A DNA stretch of 64,000 bases from Microbacterium amylolyticum (GCF_011046975.1 NZ_CP049253.1:434001-498000), one strand, 5' to 3'; numbered from the stretch's first letter, positions 30,330 through 40,267 are shown. A program made the numbers and translations. The notes: generated by a model not told the origin, from the sequence alone.

Positions 30330-30959
30330 TTAGCGTCCCGAGTAGTACTCGACCACGAGCTGAACCTCGCACTGCACGGGAACCTCTGCGCGCTTGGGGT
30401 ACGCAACGAGCTTCGCCTGGAGCTTGTCCAGCGAGACCTCGAGGTAACCGGGAAGGTTGGGGAGGACCTCAGCGTGACCACCGGCGGCCGCAACCTGGAA
30501 AGGCTCGAGAGCCTCGCTCTTGGCCTTGACCTCGATCGTCTGGCCCGGCTTCACGCGGAACGACGGGCGGTCGACGATCTTGCCGTCGACGAGGATGTGG
30601 CGGTGAACCACGAACTGACGTGCCTGAGCCGTCGTACGAGCGAAGCCCGAACGAAGCACCAGCGCGTCCAGACGCGTTTCCAGCAGCTCGACGAGGTTTT
30701 CACCCGTCAGGCCGTCCTTGCGCTTGGCCTCTTCGAAAGCAATCTTCAGCTGCTTCTCGCGGATGCCGTACTGCTCGCGCAGACGCTGCTTCTCGCGCAG
30801 ACGCACCGCGTAGTCGCTGTCGGTCTTGCGCTTCGTGCGGCCGTGCTGACCGGGGCCGTACGGACGCTTCTCGAGGTAGCGCGCAGCCTTCGGGGTCAGC
30901 GCGATGCCGAGCGCGCGGGACAGACGCACCTTGCGGCGGTCCTGTGCCTTCGTAACCAT
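30330..30959 (-). CDS. rpsD: 30S ribosomal protein S4
   Basis: Primary 16S rRNA-binding protein of the small subunit. The 209-residue protein has the N-terminal helical domain and the S4 RNA-binding domain LETRLDALVLRSGFARTTAQARQFVVHRHILVDGKIVDRPSF (about 95-135). The C-terminus is VVEYYSGR, typical of actinobacterial S4. It stands alone here, not in the alpha operon. A possible promoter lies about 120 bp upstream (TTCGTG, 16 bp, TAAGGT on the minus strand), leaving a leader that could hold a regulatory structure. Confidence 0.98.
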   Translation of the reverse strand: MVTKAQDRRKVRLSRALGIALTPKAARYLEKRPYGPGQHGRTKRKTDSDYAVRLREKQRLREQYGIREKQLKIAFEEAKRKDGLTGENLVELLETRLDALVLRSGFARTTAQARQFVVHRHILVDGKIVDRPSFRVKPGQTIEVKAKSEALEPFQVAAAGGHAEVLPNLPGYLEVSLDKLQAKLVAYPKRAEVPVQCEVQLVVEYYSGR

Positions 30960-31128
30960 GATTTCCTTTCACGTGCCGCTTTCGCGGCGAACACGGACGT
31001 ACATTCCCCGTTCCTTCCATACGCGGGCGTACGCCGGACTGCCCGCAAAAGACAACGAAGGGGATGTGCTCGGATCTCGAGCCGCCCTACCTTACCACTC
31101 GTCACGCCGCCACGAACGGGGCCGCCGC

Positions 31129-32457
31129 TCAGGAATCGGTAATGCGGCGGATCTTGTCCAGGCTGTCGCTGAGCGCGCGTTCGTTGCCGTGGTTCGTCGG
31201 CTCGTAGTAACGCCGACCCTGAAGTTCGTCCGGAAGGTACTGCTGCGTGACAACGCCGCGATCGTCGTCATGCGGGTAGCGGTATCCCTTTCCGTGCCCG
31301 AGTCGCTGGGCTCCCGCGTAGTGCGCATCGCGAAGGTGCAGCGGAACCGTGCCAATCTTTCCCGCCTTCACATCCGCGATTGCCGCGTTAATCGCCGCGT
31401 ACGCGGCGTTCGACTTCGGTGCGGTGGCGAGATAAATGGTGGCCTCCGCCAGAGGAATGCGTCCTTCTGGCATACCGATGAACTGCACGGCGTCAGCGGC
31501 GGCCGTTGCGATCTGAAGAGCACGAGGGTCGGCAAGACCAACGTCCTCGGCCGCGTGAACGATCAGACGACGTGCAATAAAGCGCGGGTCTTCGCCCGCC
31601 TCGATCATGCGTGCCAGATAGTGGACGGCAGCATCGGGATTGGATCCGCGAATCGACTTGATGAACGCGCTAATGACGTCGTAGTGCTCATCGCCCTGCC
31701 TGTCGTACCGCAGCAGGGCCCGGTCAACAGCCTGCGAGACGCGGTCACCCGTCACACGGGGCTCCCCCTCGCCGTCGTGTTCGCTGACCGCAACGCCGGC
31801 AGCGGCCTCCAGCGCCGTCAACGCCCGCCGCGCGTCACCGGACGAGAGCTGAACGATGGCGTCCCGCGCCGCGTCGTCCAGCGCAACGGCACCGGCAAGC
31901 CCCCGGGGGTCGCTCAGTGCACGATCGACCAGAACGACGAGATCTTCATCTGTCAGCGGGCGAAGCGTGAGCAGGAGGGAACGCGACAGAAGAGGCGAAA
32001 TCACGGAAAACGATGGGTTCTCCGTTGTTGCCGCGATGAGAATGACCCATCCGTTTTCGACGCCAGGAAGCAGCGCGTCCTGCTGCGCTTTGGTAAACCG
32101 ATGGATCTCATCAAGGAAAAGGATCGTTGACTGCGCGTACAGGTCGCGCTGATTGAGCGCTTCCTTCATCACTTCTCTGACGTCTTTTACCCCAGCGGTG
32201 ATGGCAGACAGCTCCACGAATCGGCGCCCAGAGGATCGCGCGATCGCCTGTGCGAGCGTCGTCTTTCCGGTTCCCGGAGGGCCCCACAAGATCACGGACA
32301 CCGTTCCGGGCTTATTCGACTCGGGGTCGGCAAGGGCGACCAGAGGTGAACCGGGCCCCAGAAGGTGGCGTTGTCCCGCAACCTCGTCAAGCGACGTCGG
32401 GCGCATACGCACCGCAAGCGGTGTCTGGCCATGGAAGAGCGCGCCGGAAGTGTTCAT
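31129..32457 (-). CDS. rarA: replication-associated recombination protein A (RarA/MgsA AAA ATPase)
   Basis: A clamp-loader-like ATPase acting at stalled forks. From the ATG at 32455-32457 it has 442 residues. It shows the N-terminal [22 protein letters not shown], Walker [10 protein letters not shown] at 59-67, Walker [13 protein letters not shown], sensor 1 [11 protein letters not shown], and the C-terminal tetramerisation region ending [18 protein letters not shown]. The frame extends 26 codons further but without conserved sequence. It lies downstream of the divergent DUF349 gene promoter region, with a 169-bp gap on both sides. Confidence 0.94.
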   Translation of the reverse strand: MNTSGALFHGQTPLAVRMRPTSLDEVAGQRHLLGPGSPLVALADPESNKPGTVSVILWGPPGTGKTTLAQAIARSSGRRFVELSAITAGVKDVREVMKEALNQRDLYAQSTILFLDEIHRFTKAQQDALLPGVENGWVILIAATTENPSFSVISPLLSRSLLLTLRPLTDEDLVVLVDRALSDPRGLAGAVALDDAARDAIVQLSSGDARRALTALEAAAGVAVSEHDGEGEPRVTGDRVSQAVDRALLRYDRQGDEHYDVISAFIKSIRGSNPDAAVHYLARMIEAGEDPRFIARRLIVHAAEDVGLADPRALQIATAAADAVQFIGMPEGRIPLAEATIYLATAPKSNAAYAAINAAIADVKAGKIGTVPLHLRDAHYAGAQRLGHGKGYRYPHDDDRGVVTQQYLPDELQGRRYYEPTNHGNERALSDSLDKIRRITDS

Positions 32458-32626
32458 CGTCTCCACGGTACCCGCGCATGATGCGTCGTCCACGAGGATC
32501 ACTCTGAGCTTTCCGCGGAGAAACCCCGATCGCATAGCGAGAAATCACCCCGCGACGGCACGCGAGCGTACTAGGCTGGCGACGTCCCTTATCCCTTCCC
32601 GCGGATACCGCGCCAAGGAGCCCCTC

Positions 32627-34078
32627 GTGTCGACGCCCGACAACTCAGCCGACGACCCCACTCGCACCACGGACAGCACACCAGCTGAGACTGTTGACGA
32701 GAAGACCGCAGAACGCGCGTCGGCCCCCACCCCCACCCCGAGCGCACCCGCCGCGCCATCGCCATCTGCGATCGCCCGGCGTCCCAAGCCGCCGGTCACG
32801 CCCGTTACCCCCGCTGCTCCGACATCGCCGTCCGCAGCCCCCTCCACCCCCGGCGCTGCCGAATGGGGGCGCGTCGATGACAATGGCGTGGTCTCCGTGA
32901 AGGAAGGCGACGACTGGCGCGTTGTCGGTGAATATCCCGACGGAACGCACGAGGAAGCGCTGCACTATTACGTGCGCAAGTTCGATGACCTCGCTTTTAA
33001 GGTGGCCACACTCGAGCAGCGGCATCAGTCGGGCGGCGCATCAGCGTCGGATCTGCGCAAGCAGGCCACACAGCTGACGAGCGATGTCACCGGCGCCGCA
33101 GCCGTTGGCGATCTCGTCAGCCTGCAGCAGCGGCTATCAACTCTGGTCGACGCTCTCGCCGAGGCGAGTGCGCAGGAACAGGCGGCGCAACGTGCCGCCG
33201 TTGATGAGGCCATCGCTTATCGCGAGTCGATTGTCGTCAAGGTGGAAGAACTGGCGGCTCGCGACCCGCAATCGGTTCAGTGGAAGCAGGCCACGGCCGA
33301 TCTGAACGAGCTCTTCGCGCAGTGGCAGGAGCACCAGAAGGTTGGCCCGCGGCTGCCGAAGGCAACGGCAACGGCTCTCTGGAAGCGTTTCCGCGACTCA
33401 CGTTCGGCAATCGAGCGCGCACGCCGCGCTTTCTTTGCCGAGCTGGACGACGTACACAAGACGGCGAAGCAGCAGAAGACGCGCATCATCGAGCGCGCTG
33501 AGGCGCTCGCGTCTCAGGGTGAGGACGGCATCCCCACCTATCGCGCACTGCTCGACGAGTGGAAGAACGCCGGACGCGCAGGCCGAAAGGCCGATGATGC
33601 GCTCTGGGCTCGATTCAAGGCGGCCGGAGACGTCCTGTACCGCGCTCGCGAGGAACGCAGCCTTGAGGAACAGGCCGAGTCTGCTCCCCGTATCGTCGCG
33701 CGTGAAGCTCTTCTCACCGAGGCCGCTGCGGTCGCCGACATCGCCGACATCAAAAAGGCACGCCAGGTCCTCACCGACATCCAGCGCAAGTGGGATGAGG
33801 TCGGACAGATTTTCCCGCGTGAGACGGAACGCGACCTCGACGGGCGCATGCGCAAGATCGAACTCGCGCTGAAGGACCGTGAGGACGTCGACTGGAAGCG
33901 CAACAACCCCGAGACGAAGGCGCGCGCCAACGACATGGAGACGCAGTTGCGTGAATCCATCGCCGAGTACGAAGCAGAACGCGAACGTGCCGAAGCAGCA
34001 GGCGACTCGCGCGCGGCCGCGGAAGCACAGGAAGCAATCGAGGCTCGCACCGCATGGTTGCGCGCAATCGGTAGCTAG
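32627..34078 (+). CDS. DUF349 domain protein
   Basis: Starts at GTG 32627, 6 nt after AAGGAG, giving 483 residues. The first 85 or so residues are disordered and rich in Pro, Ala, Thr and Ser (SAPTPTPSAPAAPSP). Residues about 85-125 resemble a short globular domain (WGRVDDNGVVSVKEGDDWR). The rest is helical and charged with several DUF349-type repeats. Each has a pattern of the form LWxRF...D..F with Trp/Phe in a helical hairpin, for example LWKRFRDSRSAIERARRAFFAELD and WDEVGQIFPRETERDLDGRMRKIE, quoted here only as landmarks near residues 245 and 390. The family is widespread in actinobacteria and its function is unclear. Confidence 0.9.
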   Translation: MSTPDNSADDPTRTTDSTPAETVDEKTAERASAPTPTPSAPAAPSPSAIARRPKPPVTPVTPAAPTSPSAAPSTPGAAEWGRVDDNGVVSVKEGDDWRVVGEYPDGTHEEALHYYVRKFDDLAFKVATLEQRHQSGGASASDLRKQATQLTSDVTGAAAVGDLVSLQQRLSTLVDALAEASAQEQAAQRAAVDEAIAYRESIVVKVEELAARDPQSVQWKQATADLNELFAQWQEHQKVGPRLPKATATALWKRFRDSRSAIERARRAFFAELDDVHKTAKQQKTRIIERAEALASQGEDGIPTYRALLDEWKNAGRAGRKADDALWARFKAAGDVLYRAREERSLEEQAESAPRIVAREALLTEAAAVADIADIKKARQVLTDIQRKWDEVGQIFPRETERDLDGRMRKIELALKDREDVDWKRNNPETKARANDMETQLRESIAEYEAERERAEAAGDSRAAAEAQEAIEARTAWLRAIGS

Positions 34079-34121
34079 CTGAACGCAACGAGCCGGGACT
34101 TTTCCACAGGCATTCCCGCCA

Positions 34122-34158
34122 CGGGCGCATGGTGTGATCAACTCACACCATGCGCCCG
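34122..34158. promoter_or_regulatory. perfect 16-bp palindrome containing the start codon of the AbiEi-like gene
   Basis: CGGGCGCATGGTGTGA at 34122-34137 is exactly complementary to 34143-34158 with a 5-nt centre (TCAAC). The ATG of the downstream gene (34150-34152) lies in the right arm, and no Shine-Dalgarno sequence is seen before it. Two readings are possible: a protein-binding operator, or an RNA hairpin hiding the start codon or ending the DUF349 transcript. AbiEi antitoxins are known to repress their own genes at inverted repeats. Confidence 0.7.
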
Positions 34159-34704
34159 CTCGTATTCCACCCCGGGTCGCCGCTCTCCGTTGCTGAGCTG
34201 GCCGCCGCCCGACTTGACGGCGATCTGCGCCGGCAACCACGCGGAGCGTACGTCGCGCGCCACCAGCCCGAAAACGCGGCGGTCAGGGCCGGTCTGATCG
34301 CGCCGCTTCTTCCTGATCATCACGCGGCTGTCGAACAGACCGCGGCATGGATCCACGGAATCATCGATTCCCAGCCCGAGCGCCTTGCGGCACGCAGATG
34401 CCCGCATGCGCCGGCACGCAACGTCATTATGGCCGGTGTCACGCTCCGGCACCGCGCTCTCGAAGCGCGCGACCTCATCACGCTCGACGGGCTCGCCGTT
34501 GCCACGCTGGAGCGCACGCTCTACGACCTTGGTAGCATCTCGATCGCCGATCCCGATAATGCGTCCGCGCGCCGAGCATTTTGCGAGGCTCTCGCCGTGC
34601 CCGGACTGGCTGCTCGCATGCCGGAGTGGTTCGCGTCCGCCACGATCAGGTTGCGCCGCTGGCGGACCGTGGCGCAGCTGATCGAGTCGCGAGAATCAGC
34701 TTGA
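34150..34704 (+). CDS. AbiEi antitoxin-like protein
   Basis: A 184-residue soluble protein with the layout of actinobacterial proteins annotated as type IV toxin-antitoxin AbiEi-like. There is a short N-terminal helix-turn-helix-like stretch (SPLSVAELAAARLDGDLRR), the RGAYV turn, TAAWIHGI near residue 64, then an ITLDGLAVATLERTLYDLGS segment. No AbiEii nucleotidyltransferase toxin is adjacent, so it may be a stand-alone regulator. It has no visible Shine-Dalgarno and begins inside a perfect palindrome. It overlaps the 3' end of the convergent rsh gene by 9 bp. Confidence 0.7.
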   Translation: MRPLVFHPGSPLSVAELAAARLDGDLRRQPRGAYVARHQPENAAVRAGLIAPLLPDHHAAVEQTAAWIHGIIDSQPERLAARRCPHAPARNVIMAGVTLRHRALEARDLITLDGLAVATLERTLYDLGSISIADPDNASARRAFCEALAVPGLAARMPEWFASATIRLRRWRTVAQLIESRESA

Positions 34705-36948
34705 TGTCACCCGGTAAACGTCATAGACGCCTTCGATCCGTCGCACCGCGTTGAGAACGCGATCCAGGTGCACGGTATCTCCCATTTCGAAGACGTACCG
34801 GCTCAGAGCCAAACGGTTCCGCGTTGTTTGGACGGACGCAGACAGGATGTTGACGTGATGCTCGGTCAGAATCCGGGTGATGTCGCTCAGCAAGCCCCCG
34901 CGATCAAGGGCCTCCACCTGAATCTGCACGAGGAAGACGGCCTTAGTCGACGGCGCCCATTCGACGTCGATCATGCGTTCCTTGGTCTCGCTCAGTGAGG
35001 CGACGTTGGTGCAGTCACCTCGGTGCACGGATACTCCGCTGCCGCGTGTGACAAAGCCAACGATCTCATCGCCGGGAACCGGCGTACAGCACTTGGCGAG
35101 TTTGACGAGGATGTCGGGGGCACCGCGCACGAGAACACCGGAATCACCGGTGCGGCGTGAACGCTGACTTGCCGTTGGCGGGAGCTCGATCGGTCCGGTT
35201 GCCGGCTCGGCCTCACTAAGCGACGCCTGGACCTTCTCGACAACCGACTGGGTTGAGACGTGGCCCTCACCAACGGCCGCGTAGAGCGCCGCCATATCGT
35301 CATAGTGCAGCTGAGACGCGACCTCTGGCAAGGCCTCCTTGAGGCGGCTCAGGGGCATCTGGTGGCGACGCATCGCTCGAGCGATGCCATCCTTGCCCTG
35401 CTCGATCGCCTCTTCACGGCGTTCCTTCGTGAACCAGCCACGAATCTTGTTGCGCGCCCTCGTGCTCTTGACAAACGCGAGCCAGTCTTGGCTGGGCCCG
35501 GCATCGGGGTTCTTCGATGTGAAGACCTCGACGACATCACCGGATTGCAATTCCGTTTCCAGCGGGACGAGCCGGCCGTTGACCTTCGCACCCATCGTGC
35601 GATAGCCGATCTCGGTGTGGACGGCGAACGCGAAGTCCACCGGGGTCGCCCCCGTGGGAAGTCCGACCACCCGGCCCTTCGGGGTAAAGACGTAGACCTC
35701 CTTAGCGCCGATCTCAAAGCGCAGGGAGTCCAAGAACTCCCCCGGATCCTTTGTCTCTGCCTGCCAGTCGCTGATACGCGCGATCCAGGCCATGTCTTGG
35801 CCGGATGCGCGCTCGTCGGGCTTTCCGCCCGACGCCTGCATCCGCTCCTTGTACATCCAGTGCGCGGCAACACCGAACTCGGCCTGCTGGTGCATGTCCT
35901 GTGTGCGGATCTGAATTTCGACCGTGCGCCCACCTGGGCCGATGACGGTCGTGTGAAGCGAGCGGTACAGGTTGAACTTCGGCGTTGCGATGTAGTCCTT
36001 AAAGCGCCCGGGAAGCGGCGTCCATCGCGCGTGGATCGCGCCGAGAATCGCGTAGCAGTCGCGCACCGTTTGCACGATCACCCGAATGCCGATCAGATCG
36101 TAGATGTCGTCGAACTCGCGTCCACGAACCACCATCTTCTGATACACGGAGTAGAGCTGCTTGGGCCGCCCCGAGACCGAACCACGTGTGCGTATCTCTG
36201 CCAGATCCTTATCGACCTCGCTGATCACCTTGGCGACGTATTGCTCGCGCTGTGGTGTGCGCTGTTTGACCAGGCTGTCGATCTCGTTGTAGATCTTGGG
36301 ATACAGAACCGCGAAGGATAGGTCTTCCAGTTCGCTCTTGATCGCCGCAATACCCAGACGGTGCGCGAGGGGGGCGTAGATTTCGAGCGTTTCTGTCGCC
36401 TTCTTTTTCGCCTTTTCGGGAGGCACGAAGCCCCAGGTCCGGGCGTTGTGAAGACGGTCGGCCAGCTTGATCACCAGAACCCGAATGTCCTTGGACATCG
36501 CGACGATCATCTTGCGCACCGTTTCGGCCTGCGCGCTGTCGCCGTATTTGACCTTGTCGAGCTTCGTCACACCGTCGACGAGGAGTGCCACCTCGTCGCC
36601 GAACTCAGCCGTCAGCTCTTCCAGTGGATAGCCGGTGTCTTCGACCGTGTCGTGGAGGAGCGCTGCGGCAATCGCTTTCGGGCCCAGGCCCAGCTCAGCG
36701 AGAATCTGCGCAACGGCGAGCGGGTGGGTGATATAGGGTTCCCCGCTTTGGCGCTTCTGACCACGGTGTTTTTCTTCCGCAACCCGATACGCCTTTTCAA
36801 TGACGACGACATCGCCGCGAGGGTGATGCCGTCGAACATCGTCGATGAGCTTCTGGACGTCAGCGTTCGGCTTCGCGCGAGTAAAAATGCGCGGCACGAG
36901 CCACCGCAGGCTCGGTCCTGTCTGGGACGCGGGTAGCGCATCAGCCAT
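34696..36948 (-). CDS. rel: bifunctional (p)ppGpp synthetase/hydrolase (Rel/Rsh)
   Basis: Controls the stringent response by making and degrading (p)ppGpp. The 750 residues contain the HD hydrolase domain (HPLAVAQILAELGLGPKAIA and HDTVEDTGYP near residues 75-110), the synthetase domain (GREFDDIYDLIGIRVIV), and a TGS domain (YVFTPKGRVVGLPTGATPVDFAFAVHTE). A zinc-finger or conserved-Cys domain with KCCTPVPGDEIVGF and a C-terminal ACT domain follow. HD is intact (HD at HDTVED), so hydrolase activity is expected. It lies 50 bp downstream of secF on the same strand. Confidence 0.96.
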   Translation of the reverse strand: MADALPASQTGPSLRWLVPRIFTRAKPNADVQKLIDDVRRHHPRGDVVVIEKAYRVAEEKHRGQKRQSGEPYITHPLAVAQILAELGLGPKAIAAALLHDTVEDTGYPLEELTAEFGDEVALLVDGVTKLDKVKYGDSAQAETVRKMIVAMSKDIRVLVIKLADRLHNARTWGFVPPEKAKKKATETLEIYAPLAHRLGIAAIKSELEDLSFAVLYPKIYNEIDSLVKQRTPQREQYVAKVISEVDKDLAEIRTRGSVSGRPKQLYSVYQKMVVRGREFDDIYDLIGIRVIVQTVRDCYAILGAIHARWTPLPGRFKDYIATPKFNLYRSLHTTVIGPGGRTVEIQIRTQDMHQQAEFGVAAHWMYKERMQASGGKPDERASGQDMAWIARISDWQAETKDPGEFLDSLRFEIGAKEVYVFTPKGRVVGLPTGATPVDFAFAVHTEIGYRTMGAKVNGRLVPLETELQSGDVVEVFTSKNPDAGPSQDWLAFVKSTRARNKIRGWFTKERREEAIEQGKDGIARAMRRHQMPLSRLKEALPEVASQLHYDDMAALYAAVGEGHVSTQSVVEKVQASLSEAEPATGPIELPPTASQRSRRTGDSGVLVRGAPDILVKLAKCCTPVPGDEIVGFVTRGSGVSVHRGDCTNVASLSETKERMIDVEWAPSTKAVFLVQIQVEALDRGGLLSDITRILTEHHVNILSASVQTTRNRLALSRYVFEMGDTVHLDRVLNAVRRIEGVYDVYRVTSS

Positions 36949-36998
36949 ACGACCGCACCTCCTTCGAGCATCCGGTGATGACGGCCATCATAACCCGG

Positions 36999-37982
36999 TC
37001 AGACGCTCGTTGCGGCGGCCGCGCGGGCCTCGAGAATGCGCGCGTCTTCCTGGGCGATCTGCGGCTCGCGCTCCCGGAGGAACGAATACAGAGGAGCGGC
37101 GACAAACAGCGTGGAGTACGTGGCGACGAGGATGCCGACGAAGATCGACAGCGAGATGTCGCTGAGGGTCTCCGCACCGAAACCGAACACCGCGATGAAG
37201 AGGATTGCCCCGACGGGAAGAGCCGCAACGACCGAGGTATTAATCGATCGAATCAACGTCTGGTTCACGGCAAGGTTCACCGATTCGCCAAACGTACGCC
37301 CGCTGCGTTCGTCTGTGGTGTTCTCTCGAATCTTGTCGAACACAACGGTAGTGTCATAGAGCGAATACGCCAGAATCGTCAGGAACCCGATCACCGCTGA
37401 CGGGGAAATCTGGAAGCCCGCAAGCGAGTAGATTCCGAGCGTGATGATGAGAACGTCAACGAGCCCGATGATCGCAGCAAGCGACATCTTCCACGTTCTG
37501 AAGTAGATCGCCAGGATCAGGAACGTCAGGCCGAGGAAGATCAACAGCCCCCACAGCGACTGATTGGTGACGTCCTTGCCCCACGAGGGACCGATGAATG
37601 AATCGGTGACCTCGTCAATCGGCACCTGATACGCATCCGCGAGTCCGGCGGAGAGCTGGCGCGTGAGTTCCGGCGTGAGCTGCGAGGTCTGCACCCGAAT
37701 GTCTGACCCACCAACGACCGTGACGGCAGATTCAGCCTGCGGCGCGATCTGGCGGACCGTATCGGTGGCGATCGACTGGTCGAGAGACGCCGGCTGCGAC
37801 ACGGTGATCTGCGAACCGCCGGTGAACTCAATGGAGAACTGAACGCCGCGAAGGAAGGGCGCCAACGCCGAGAAGACGACGAGAACGATCGCGATCAGGA
37901 ACCACAGCTTGCGCTTGGCGACGAAGGGAACCGACGTCTTGCCGGTGTAGAGGTCGTTACCGACCTGATTCATGGTGCGCAT
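36999..37982 (-). CDS. secF: protein translocase subunit SecF
   Basis: Works with SecD to use the proton gradient in late steps of Sec export. The 327-residue protein has an N-terminal membrane helix (about 26-44), an outer domain starting FSIEFTGGSQITV, and five C-terminal helices with the family motif SLYDTTVVFDKIREN. The first ATG (37980-37982) overlaps the secD stop by one base; a second ATG three codons on (37971-37973) is possible. Confidence 0.95.
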   Translation of the reverse strand: MRTMNQVGNDLYTGKTSVPFVAKRKLWFLIAIVLVVFSALAPFLRGVQFSIEFTGGSQITVSQPASLDQSIATDTVRQIAPQAESAVTVVGGSDIRVQTSQLTPELTRQLSAGLADAYQVPIDEVTDSFIGPSWGKDVTNQSLWGLLIFLGLTFLILAIYFRTWKMSLAAIIGLVDVLIITLGIYSLAGFQISPSAVIGFLTILAYSLYDTTVVFDKIRENTTDERSGRTFGESVNLAVNQTLIRSINTSVVAALPVGAILFIAVFGFGAETLSDISLSIFVGILVATYSTLFVAAPLYSFLREREPQIAQEDARILEARAAAATSV

Positions 37983-39691
37983 CAGGCGTCGCCCTCCCGG
38001 TTGGATTCCGTCGGTTTCGTGGCGAGTGCCGCCTTCTCTTCCGCGAGCTTGCGCTCGGCGATCGTTTGGCGCTTCCCGGCCTCACGCGAAGACCGTCCGG
38101 CCTTCACGCCCGCTCCTGTCGTCTTGTAGCTGATACGCGATTGGAAAACAGACCCGAGCTCTTCCGGGTTGAGCCCCGACAGCTTGTGCCCCCCGCCGAA
38201 GAACCGCGTCCGAACGAGCAACTGCATGACCGGGTGGGTAAAGGCGATGAAGATGAGGATGTCCAGCAGCGTTGTCAGGCCGAGCGTAAAGGCGAAGCCC
38301 TTCACCGTGGTGTCCGCGAGGATATAGAGCACAACGGCAGCAAGAACGTTGATCGCCTTAGAAATGAAGATCGTGCGCTTGGCTCGAGTCCAGCCGTCTT
38401 CGACAGCGGCAGTTGCTGACTTTCCATCACGCAACTCGTCTCGAATGCGCTCGAAGTACACGATGAAGGAGTCCGCGGTGAAACCGATCGCGACGATCAA
38501 ACCCGCCACGCCCGCCAGGGAGAGTCGGTAGTCGAGGCGCCACGACAGCAGACACAGCAGGATGAAGGTCAAGATTGCCATCACGAGGAGTGACGCGATG
38601 ATGACGAAACCGAGTGCGCGGTAGCTCACGCCGACAACCCAGACGGCAACCAGTGCGAGACCAATCAGACCCGCAATCAGTCCAACCATCAGCTGCTGCG
38701 AACCGAGAGTCGCCGAGATCGTGTCGCTCGAGACGACCTCGAAGCTCATGGGAAGCGCTCCGAAGCGGAGCTGGTCGGCAAGAAGCTTCGCTGACTCTTC
38801 GTTGATGCCGAGGCCCGAGATCTGCGGCTGACCGTTCGTGATCACAGCATCCATGGACGGCGCCGAAATGACGTTGCCGTCGAGGACGAACGCGAAGCGG
38901 TTCAGCGGCGTCTGCTGGCCATAGAGGCGCGCGCTAATTTCGCCGAACGTCGAGGTTCCTGCGGAGTCAAACCGGATCTGCACGGCCCACTGGCCCTGCT
39001 GCGTCAGCGCCGCGGTGGCGTCATCGATTGCCGCACCGTCGAGTTCGACCGGCCCGAGGATGTACTTCTCCGTTCCCGTCTCGTCGCAGGTGATGAGCGG
39101 CTCGCCCGATGGCGCGTGTGCGGGATCGTGAGCGGGATCACCGCAGGTGTATGACAGGAATTCAGCGAACAGCCGGTCCGTCACCCAGGCAAGGTCGCTC
39201 GCGCTCGTCGGCTCTGTCAGCGGCGTTGCGTTCATCGTCGCGTCGGGGGTCGGGAACGGCGTTTCAATGCCGTCCTCCCCCACAAACGACGTTGCCGGTG
39301 TCGTCGTGTACAGCACGGGACGCAACTGCATCTGAGCGCTGGCTTCGATGCGAGCACGCGTCTCATCGTCCGCGACGCCAGGAATCTGAACGACAAGCTG
39401 GTCGGCGCCCTGCGTTGTCACCTGCGTTTCGCCAACTCCGGAGGCGTCAACGCGCTGGCGAATGATCTGCACGGCCTGTGCCATCTGTTCAGCGTTCGGC
39501 GTTCCGTCTTCGAGATCTGCTTCGAGGACGATCTGCGTTCCACCCTGCAGGTCCAGCGCAAGCTCCGGAACCCACGTGCCCTCTTTGAAGAGGTGCACGC
39601 CGGCGGTATTTGCACCGAACAGGACGAGGGTGAGGCCGAGAAGGCCGATGAGGGCGCGCCAAGCGCGGCGGGATGTGGTGGATGTCGCCAC
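37982..39691 (-). CDS. secD: protein translocase subunit SecD
   Basis: The 569-residue partner of SecF. It has an N-terminal helix (about 10-28), DLQGGTQIVLEADLEDGTPN, a large outer P1 domain (about 30-330), then five membrane helices with GVAGLIVAIGFTADSFIVYFERIRDE. The Lys/Arg-rich C-terminal tail of about 70 residues is cytoplasmic. The usual secD-secF order is kept, with yajC 74 bp upstream. Confidence 0.96.
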   Translation of the reverse strand: MATSTTSRRAWRALIGLLGLTLVLFGANTAGVHLFKEGTWVPELALDLQGGTQIVLEADLEDGTPNAEQMAQAVQIIRQRVDASGVGETQVTTQGADQLVVQIPGVADDETRARIEASAQMQLRPVLYTTTPATSFVGEDGIETPFPTPDATMNATPLTEPTSASDLAWVTDRLFAEFLSYTCGDPAHDPAHAPSGEPLITCDETGTEKYILGPVELDGAAIDDATAALTQQGQWAVQIRFDSAGTSTFGEISARLYGQQTPLNRFAFVLDGNVISAPSMDAVITNGQPQISGLGINEESAKLLADQLRFGALPMSFEVVSSDTISATLGSQQLMVGLIAGLIGLALVAVWVVGVSYRALGFVIIASLLVMAILTFILLCLLSWRLDYRLSLAGVAGLIVAIGFTADSFIVYFERIRDELRDGKSATAAVEDGWTRAKRTIFISKAINVLAAVVLYILADTTVKGFAFTLGLTTLLDILIFIAFTHPVMQLLVRTRFFGGGHKLSGLNPEELGSVFQSRISYKTTGAGVKAGRSSREAGKRQTIAERKLAEEKAALATKPTESNREGDA

Positions 39692-39765
39692 GGCGGAAGC
39701 CTTACGTGTCGGAGCGTGTCAGAGTCGATCGGACGCGGAGGGGCCGCCAGGCGGCCCGTTCCGCC

Positions 39766-40179
39766 TCAGTCCTTCTTGCTGTCGCTGTCGTCCTGCTGAT
39801 CCTGATCGGCCAGTTCGGAGTCTGAATCGATGACGCCGTCTTCGGCAATGCCATCGGAGTTAACGTCATCTGCGTCAATGTCTTCGTCGTCATCGACAAG
39901 CTCGTGCTCCGCCTCGGGGTCGATCACAACGGTCTGTGCGTGGACCTCGATCTCGACGCCGGGGGCGATTGCGATCACCGCGTGCTGCGTGAGGTCGTCA
40001 GGATCGAAAGAAACGAGGGTGCCGTAGATGCCCGATCGCGTCATCACGGATGCCCCGGGCAACATCATCTGCTGCCGCTTCTGCTCTTCCTCCTGCATCT
40101 TCTTACGACGGCGGGTCGAGCTCCAGAACATGAAGACGATCAGCCCGCCGGCAACTGCGAGAAGCAGGAAATTTTCCAT
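39766..40179 (-). CDS. yajC: preprotein translocase auxiliary subunit YajC
   Basis: Small membrane partner of SecDF. From the ATG at 40177-40179 it has 137 residues. One N-terminal transmembrane helix (about 4-19) is followed by RRRKKMQEEEQKRQQMMLPGASVMTRSGIYGTLVSF, the family signature, and a beta-rich part. The last 45 or so residues are extremely acidic (Asp/Glu/Ser), an extension common in actinobacterial YajC. The open frame continues 28 codons upstream without conservation. Confidence 0.93.
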   Translation of the reverse strand: MENFLLLAVAGGLIVFMFWSSTRRRKKMQEEEQKRQQMMLPGASVMTRSGIYGTLVSFDPDDLTQHAVIAIAPGVEIEVHAQTVVIDPEAEHELVDDDEDIDADDVNSDGIAEDGVIDSDSELADQDQQDDSDSKKD

Positions 40180-40261
40180 GAAGCGGTGTGCCTTTCGGGG
40201 AGGATTTGTCGCTGACGAGAGCGACTGTGAAGCGGCCGGTCGTTCCCGGCGTATCTCAAGC

Positions 40262-40267
40262 ATTGTA
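40262..40267 (-). promoter_or_regulatory. possible -10 element of the yajC-secDF promoter
   Basis: On the minus strand TACAAT stands about 83 nt upstream of the yajC ATG, a near-consensus -10. No good -35 is seen at 16-18 bp. The 185-bp gap 40180-40364 that contains it also holds a GC-rich hairpin (CCCCGG, 4-nt loop, CCGGGG) just past the stop of the preceding gene. Confidence 0.4.

Noticed and set aside
28215..31142. Long open frame of 975 codons on the plus strand
   Set aside because: Antisense to alaS and rpsD; a by-product of GC-rich codon use.
34105..34120. DnaA-box-like TTTTCCACA upstream of the AbiEi-like gene
   Set aside because: A single near-match with no cluster of boxes and no origin genes nearby.
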